Shown: in pieces, positions 6,866-10,257 of the stretch
Position numbering within the stretch: the first letter of the stretch is position 1
Layout of the letters: each line of letters begins with the position of its first letter
NCBI GenBank assembly: GCA_002480345.1
Contig: DLBY01000044.1
Coordinates: 1-10,257 of the forward strand
Origin: Phycisphaerales bacterium UBA7812
GTDB lineage: Bacteria > Planctomycetota > Phycisphaerae > Phycisphaerales > UBA1924
Direction of reading: 5' to 3'
DNA: 10,257 nucleotides
Made by a program: the position numbers and the translations under genes
Notes under the pieces: generated by a model
Seen by the model: only the letters and a program-made list of their open reading frames with translations
Database searches by the model: none
What the model was told of the DNA's origin: nothing

Positions 6866-8290
6866 TCAGCGCTCAACTGTTGCCGCGGCCTTCTCCCACG
6901 CGAGCATGCCGCCCTTGAGGTTGATGACATCCCACCCCGCCCGCTTCAGGTAGGCGGATGCGCGCGCGGATCGGGCACCGCTCCGGCAGTTCACCAGCAG
7001 CCGGGTGTCTCGGGGGACCTCGTCGATCCGACCGGCGAGCCTGGTATGCGCGATACTCAGGGCCCCCGGAAGATGCCCCTCGTCGAACTCGGTCCGGCGC
7101 CGAACATCCAGCACGCCGATGTCCCGCGATTCCATCAGTCCGATCGCGTCCTCGACATCGATCTCATCGATGGTGTTCAGCCCCGAGGAGGTCGTGATCT
7201 CGTCAGGCGGGCACCAGCCCTTGATGCGGTCCAGACCGATCCGGACCAGATCGCGGATCGCCTCTTCGAGTCGCTCCGGATCCACGACGAGGTAGATGTC
7301 TTCCGTGTCACGGACCATCGAACCGGCATCGGTGTTGAACGACTTGGTGAGCGGGAAGGACAGCGAGCCCGGGATGTGCCCCGCCCGGAACTGGTCCCAC
7401 GCGCGCGTGTCCACGATCGCGACCGAGTCCGGGTCGAGCGATCTCAGGTCCGCAGCGGTGACACGCTCAGGTGAGGGGAGGCGACCCAGCACGCGGGGCC
7501 CGGTCTTGTTGTCCCGCTTCATGTTCGCAAAGTACATCGGCGGTTCGGGTTGGCCCGCCAGGATGAAGTCAACGAACGCCTGCTCGCTCGATGCGGCTTT
7601 GATCGCCGGATTGAATCGCTTCTCATAACCGACGGTGCTCATCGGCACGGCACCCAGCGCCTTGCCGCACGCGCTCCCGGCGCCGTGGGCGGGCCAGACC
7701 TGCACGAAGTCCGGGATGCCGTCGAGGGTCTTCAGCGTCTCGAAGAGCCGGCGTGCCGAGGGCTCCATCGCCCCGATCTGCCCCGCAGCGGTCTCGAGCA
7801 GGTCAGGACGCCCGAGATCCCCGACGAACAGGAAATCACCCGTCAGCAGGCCCATCGGCGCCGTCGCACGGGCGCCGTGATCGGTGACGAGGAAGACGAT
7901 GTGCTCCGGTGTATGGCCTGGCGTGTGGATGGCGAGGAACTCGATGTTGCCGATCCGGAACGAATCCCCGTCTTTCAGCAGTTGGTGCTCGTAGGCCCCG
8001 CCCCCCTCTTTCTTGTCCAGCCACGCATACTTCCAGTCTTCGTCACCTTCATCAGAGACATAGACCTTCGCGCCGACCCGCTCCGCGAGTTCCCGGGAGC
8101 CCGAAATGAAATCGGCATGGATGTGCGTCTCAGCCGTTGCGACGATCCGGAGACCGTTCTTCTCGGCCAGGTCGATGTACCGATCGACATCCCGCTCGGG
8201 ATCGACCACCACCGCTTCCCCTGTGCGTTGGCACCCGATCAGGTATGCCGCCTGCGCGAGTTTCTCGTCATAGACCATCCGCATGAACAC
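6866..8290 (-). CDS. CstB-like persulfide dioxygenase: MBL-fold domain plus two rhodanese domains
   Basis: The 474-residue product joins an ETHE1-type MBL domain (~1-245) to two rhodanese domains (~275-360 and ~375-470). The MBL domain has HIHAD (56-60), GHT (His126) and GDFLFVGD (Asp152). His56, His126 and Asp152 match the mononuclear iron ligands of persulfide dioxygenases; Phe61 replaces the last His of the classical HxHxDH motif. The first rhodanese has no catalytic Cys (YLVVDPERLEE, ~333-343); the second has an intact loop, NCRSGARSARA (Cys435). This active-dioxygenase, dead-rhodanese, live-rhodanese order is that of Staphylococcus CstB, which oxidises low-molecular-weight persulfides to thiosulfate. 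Cys208 lies in a PAHGAGSACGK motif. The start is GTG at 8290, with AGGAGG 6 nt upstream. It is the first gene before TauE. No sulfide:quinone reductase or CsoR-type regulator is visible. Confidence 0.93.
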   Translation of the reverse strand: MFMRMVYDEKLAQAAYLIGCQRTGEAVVVDPERDVDRYIDLAEKNGLRIVATAETHIHADFISGSRELAERVGAKVYVSDEGDEDWKYAWLDKKEGGGAYEHQLLKDGDSFRIGNIEFLAIHTPGHTPEHIVFLVTDHGARATAPMGLLTGDFLFVGDLGRPDLLETAAGQIGAMEPSARRLFETLKTLDGIPDFVQVWPAHGAGSACGKALGAVPMSTVGYEKRFNPAIKAASSEQAFVDFILAGQPEPPMYFANMKRDNKTGPRVLGRLPSPERVTAADLRSLDPDSVAIVDTRAWDQFRAGHIPGSLSFPLTKSFNTDAGSMVRDTEDIYLVVDPERLEEAIRDLVRIGLDRIKGWCPPDEITTSSGLNTIDEIDVEDAIGLMESRDIGVLDVRRRTEFDEGHLPGALSIAHTRLAGRIDEVPRDTRLLVNCRSGARSARASAYLKRAGWDVINLKGGMLAWEKAAATVER

Positions 8291-8296
8291 GGCACG

Positions 8297-8302
8297 CCTC
8301 CT
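8297..8302 (-). promoter_or_regulatory. Shine-Dalgarno sequence of the persulfide dioxygenase-rhodanese gene
   Basis: AGGAGG on the minus strand, 6 nt before GTG at 8288-8290. It favours GTG over the in-frame ATG at 8282-8284, which would be 12 nt away. Confidence 0.75.
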
Positions 8303-8348
8303 TGCCTCTGAATCACCCGCACCGGGGGCAGTCTTCCCTTCAGGGTCA

Positions 8349-8386
8349 AAGATCCAAGATCCGCTCCTGAGGATATGAAAATTTTA
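8349..8386 (-). promoter_or_regulatory. Candidate promoter and leader repeat of the sulfide-detoxification operon
   Basis: The minus strand has TAAAAT (8381-8386, 5/6 match to -10) inside an AT-rich patch with AAAATTTT (8378-8385), unusual in this GC-rich window. No convincing -35 is found. Initiation would fall near 8374, giving an ~84-nt leader. In that leader sits a tandem 7-mer, AAGATCC twice (8349-8362 as read on the plus strand), which could be an operator. No CsoR-type GTATAC-like operator is seen. Confidence 0.3.
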
Positions 8387-8399
8387 GGATGCGTTGCAC

Positions 8400-9250
8400 A
8401 GATCGACATTCACTCGGGGCGGTCCCGGGTGCCTCCCCTGAGCCAACTTCCGAGTTTCGGGCGTGAGTGCCAGAGTTGAGGAGCTTGGTGCTCCGGTTCC
8501 CGAGCCCGAGTGCGAGAATCGACTCCGGTTGGGCGCCCGCAAGTACATCAGCGCCAAGCCCACAGCCCCTCTCGAACCGAGCGGGTTCTCCGCGGAGCGG
8601 GGCCCCAGTCCTGATGTCTCGCGATCGCGGACCGCACCGGGGCGGCTCTGCTTCAGAATCAACTTGACCGGCTCGGGTCGGCGACGACGGACGCTTCGCG
8701 AGCGGCCGATCCAGATCCGACTCGTGCAGCTTGCAAGGCAAGTTCTGAGGCTCTGAATCTTTCCGAAACAGTTGTCGTATTTTGCCTTTCCTTATTGACG
8801 GGATCTCGACTGACCAGTACGCTTTGAGCGGTCTTGAACCGGGTTTGCCAGGGTTCAGTGCACTTGGACGATCCGGCTGCTCTTTGGAAAAGGGGGCACG
8901 CGACGAGCACTCCGGTTCAATTGGTTCTCTGAGGAGCTTGCTTGAATTACCGGGGGCAGCCGCAGCGAGCCAAGTCGCATCGGACACAGAGCGGGTTGCC
9001 ATCATGAGTTTCGTCCGCGAGAGTCCGATAGCGACGGGCATCCGGCCGTCGGCGACAAGAAGGCGATCTGCTCCGGGTGTCGGCTCTCGGGTATTGCGGG
9101 GACCGGGCGTGAGCACCACCCCGGATCGAACCTCTCACGGAAATGCGTCGGTCCTGTCGTTCGGCGGGAATGGAGTTCTGCCGCTGGTCTTCGTCGGAGC
9201 GAGTCTAGAACGGCATTCGAGTGACGGTCGTGAGTAAACCGAGCCGTGTC
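8400..9250. other. Long stretch without a credible gene between the dioxygenase-rhodanese gene and araA
   Basis: No frame here shows a recognisable domain. The longest open frames (257 codons on the minus strand ending at 8346; 151 codons on the plus strand from 8782) are rich in Pro, Ser, Arg and Gly, lack ribosome binding sites, and overlap each other. The stretch contains short palindromes such as CTCCGCGGAG (~8588) and GCGATCGC (~8621), repeated 8-11-mers (CTCCGGTT at 8491, 8523 and 8910; TGAGGAGCTTG near 8477 and 8930), and an AT-richer patch near 8758-8796 before a promoter-like site. It could hold regulatory DNA, an untranslated RNA or a heavily decayed gene. Confidence 0.5.
8795..8823 (+). 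promoter_or_regulatory. Promoter-like site inside the gene-free stretch
   Basis: TTGACG (8795-8800, 5/6 match to -35), a 17-nt spacer and TACGCT (8818-8823, TAnnnT core) form the best -35/-10 pair by eye in the window. Initiation would be near 8830, reading toward araA. A 6-bp hairpin, TGAACC/GGTTCA with an 11-nt loop (8835-8857), would lie at the 5' end of the transcript. No gene starts nearby. Confidence 0.35.
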
Positions 9251-9258
9251 GGGAATGC

Positions 9259-9289
9259 CGTTGAGCGGATCGAACAACACGATTCAACG
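9259..9289 (+). promoter_or_regulatory. Imperfect inverted repeat upstream of araA
   Basis: CGTTGA pairs with TCAACG, and ATCG pairs with CGAT around AACAACA, giving a 10-bp stem with a 4-nt bulge (GCGG) on one side. It lies about 225 nt before araA. Role unknown: a regulator site, an RNA hairpin or chance. Confidence 0.3.
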
Positions 9290-9316
9290 CCCGGCGATTC
9301 TGCATTTGCTGCTTCA

Positions 9317-9336
9317 TTGTGCCAGAGACGGCACAA
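9317..9336 (+). promoter_or_regulatory. Perfect 7-bp inverted repeat upstream of araA, operator-like
   Basis: TTGTGCC and GGCACAA are perfect inverted arms separated by 6 nt (AGAGAC), a 20-bp dyad typical in size for a dimeric repressor site. It lies 177 nt before the araA ATG. A link to arabinose control is inferred from position alone. Confidence 0.35.
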
Positions 9337-9501
9337 GAAATCTGGATGGCTTCAGCGATGACGACTCTTCTGCAATTCGATCTGCGCCGACTCCTGTTCT
9401 CTGCTCGCTCGTCGCTGCTCTCGTCGGGGACGACCGTTGATCAGCAGGTGCAGGAAGTGAAGCCCGCGACCGGCAACGCCGCGGGCCCGGATCCCTCTGC
9501 G

Positions 9502-9507
9502 AATAAT
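9502..9507 (+). promoter_or_regulatory. Candidate -10 element of araA (leaderless arrangement)
   Basis: AATAAT (5/6 match to TATAAT) ends 6 nt before the araA ATG at 9514. There is no Shine-Dalgarno sequence before that ATG and no good -35. The arrangement resembles hflX and the ZIP gene. Confidence 0.35.
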
Positions 9508-9513
9508 CGCGTC

Positions 9514-10257
9514 ATGGAGCAGCCTTCGATCCGCACCCTCGATGATGCCTACTCGGGCGCGAGTGCCTGGTTGCTCGTCGGGAGTCAGCACCTCTACGGC
9601 CCCGAGGCGCTCTCCAAGGTTGCGACGCATGCCCAAGCCATCGCGGCCGGGCTGAACGAATCGGGGAACCTGGCACTCCGGGTTATCGCCAAACCGATTC
9701 TCACGACAGGCGAGGAAATCACCCGAACGATCGCGGAGGCGAACGCTGACCCCGCGTGCGCGGGCGTGATCTGCTGGATGCACACCTTTAGCCCCGCCAA
9801 GATGTGGATTCCCGGTCTTCAGGCGTTGCAGAAGCCGATGCTGCATCTCCACACCCAGCTTTCCCGAGACCTGCCCTGGTCCGGGATTGACATGGACTAC
9901 ATGAATCTGCATCAGTCGGCGCACGGCGACCGCGAGTTCGGGTATATCTGCACGCGCCTGGGCCTCCGCCGCAAGATCATCGCCGGGCACTGGCAGAACG
10001 AGACCACGCATCGCAGGATTGATGCGTGGATGCGAGCCGTTGCTGCGTTACGCGATCAGCGGAATCTCGTCGTCGCCCGCATCGGCGACAACATGCGTCG
10101 CGTCGCGGTGACCGACGGGGACAAGGTCGAAGCCGAGCGCATCTTCGGCTACCGAGTCGACGGCTACGGCCTGGGCGATCTCACCAAGCACCTCGATGGG
10201 ATTTCCGAGAAAGACATCGACGGGCAGTGCGATCAGTACGCCGAGGCGTATCGGCTC
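9514..10257 (+). CDS. araA: L-arabinose isomerase, N-terminal half (3' truncated by the window)
   Basis: AraA interconverts L-arabinose and L-ribulose in the cytoplasm, the first step of arabinose use. The open frame runs 248 codons to the window edge, about half of the usual ~500. Conserved AraA blocks occur in order: WLLVGSQHLYGPEAL (19-33), GVICWMHTFSPAKMWIPGLQ (84-103), KPMLHLHTQ (107-115), DMDYMNLHQSAHGDREFGYI (126-145), GHW (158-160) and ARIGDNMRRVAVTDGDKVEA (188-207). The catalytic Glu and metal-binding His residues lie beyond the edge. I chose ATG at 9514, which gives a leader about 8 residues longer than E. coli AraA. In-frame GTGs at 9448 and 9457 would add a Pro/Ala-rich stretch unlike the family and have no good ribosome binding site. 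No neighbouring ara genes are visible. Confidence 0.96.
   Translation, partial: MEQPSIRTLDDAYSGASAWLLVGSQHLYGPEALSKVATHAQAIAAGLNESGNLALRVIAKPILTTGEEITRTIAEANADPACAGVICWMHTFSPAKMWIPGLQALQKPMLHLHTQLSRDLPWSGIDMDYMNLHQSAHGDREFGYICTRLGLRRKIIAGHWQNETTHRRIDAWMRAVAALRDQRNLVVARIGDNMRRVAVTDGDKVEAERIFGYRVDGYGLGDLTKHLDGISEKDIDGQCDQYAEAYRL

Noticed and set aside
7550..8311. 253-codon open frame antisense to the persulfide dioxygenase gene
   Set aside because: Shadow frame: no motifs, and the opposite strand is clearly coding.
8477..8940. Repeated words TGAGGAGCTTG and CTCCGGTT as a possible repeat array
   Set aside because: Only two or three scattered copies with no regular spacing or order, which is compatible with chance in about 1 kb. 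No CRISPR-like periodicity is seen.
8346..9119. 257-codon open frame on the minus strand in the gene-free stretch
   Set aside because: GTG start without a ribosome binding site; Pro/Ser/Arg/Gly-rich composition typical of random GC-rich DNA; no motif; overlaps other equally open frames.
8782..9237. 151-codon open frame on the plus strand in the gene-free stretch
   Set aside because: No ribosome binding site, no family resemblance and low-information composition. It cannot be excluded as a decayed gene.
9352..10011. 219-codon open frame antisense to the start of araA
   Set aside because: Mirror frame of araA, whose conserved blocks are unambiguous on the plus strand.

Overview
The window is GC-rich bacterial chromosome. 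The organism is most likely a planctomycete, and a Phycisphaerae-like one is my best guess. This is inferred from the mix of genes: a TPR-sulfotransferase, a secreted protein with a secretin-type N-terminal domain but no secretin barrel, a CstB-like persulfide dioxygenase-rhodanese, and frequent GTG starts. No rRNA or other marker fixes the lineage.

Layout, left to right. Positions 1-766 (+) hold the C-terminal third or less of the glycine cleavage system P protein, cut by the window edge. It converges on a minus-strand block: a TPR-sulfotransferase (811-2295), a secreted STN-domain protein (2377-3321), tRNA-Thr(CGT) (3485-3557) and the GTPase HflX (3652-5115). HflX diverges from a ZIP-family metal transporter (5193-5903, +). 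The transporter converges on a minus-strand pair: a TauE/SafE-type permease (5946-6794) and, upstream of it, an MBL-fold persulfide dioxygenase with two rhodanese domains (6866-8290). About 1.2 kb without a credible gene follows. The window ends in the first half of L-arabinose isomerase araA (9514-10257, +), which is cut by the right edge.

How the genes work together. The dioxygenase-rhodanese and TauE genes look like a two-gene sulfide/persulfide detoxification operon: persulfide sulfur is oxidised to sulfite or moved to a sulfur acceptor, and the permease exports the anion. The other genes look like independent housekeeping or accessory units.

Most notable signals: (1) hflX and the ZIP gene each carry a -10-like hexamer exactly 5 nt before a GTG start with no Shine-Dalgarno sequence, and araA has one 6 nt before its ATG, which suggests leaderless mRNAs. 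The sulfotransferase and dioxygenase genes in the same window have strong Shine-Dalgarno sequences. (2) The ZIP transporter has Asp and Gln where the classical transmembrane metal-ligand histidines sit. (3) The 1.2-kb gap holds a promoter-like site and several inverted repeats but no credible gene. No clear novel multi-gene system is visible.
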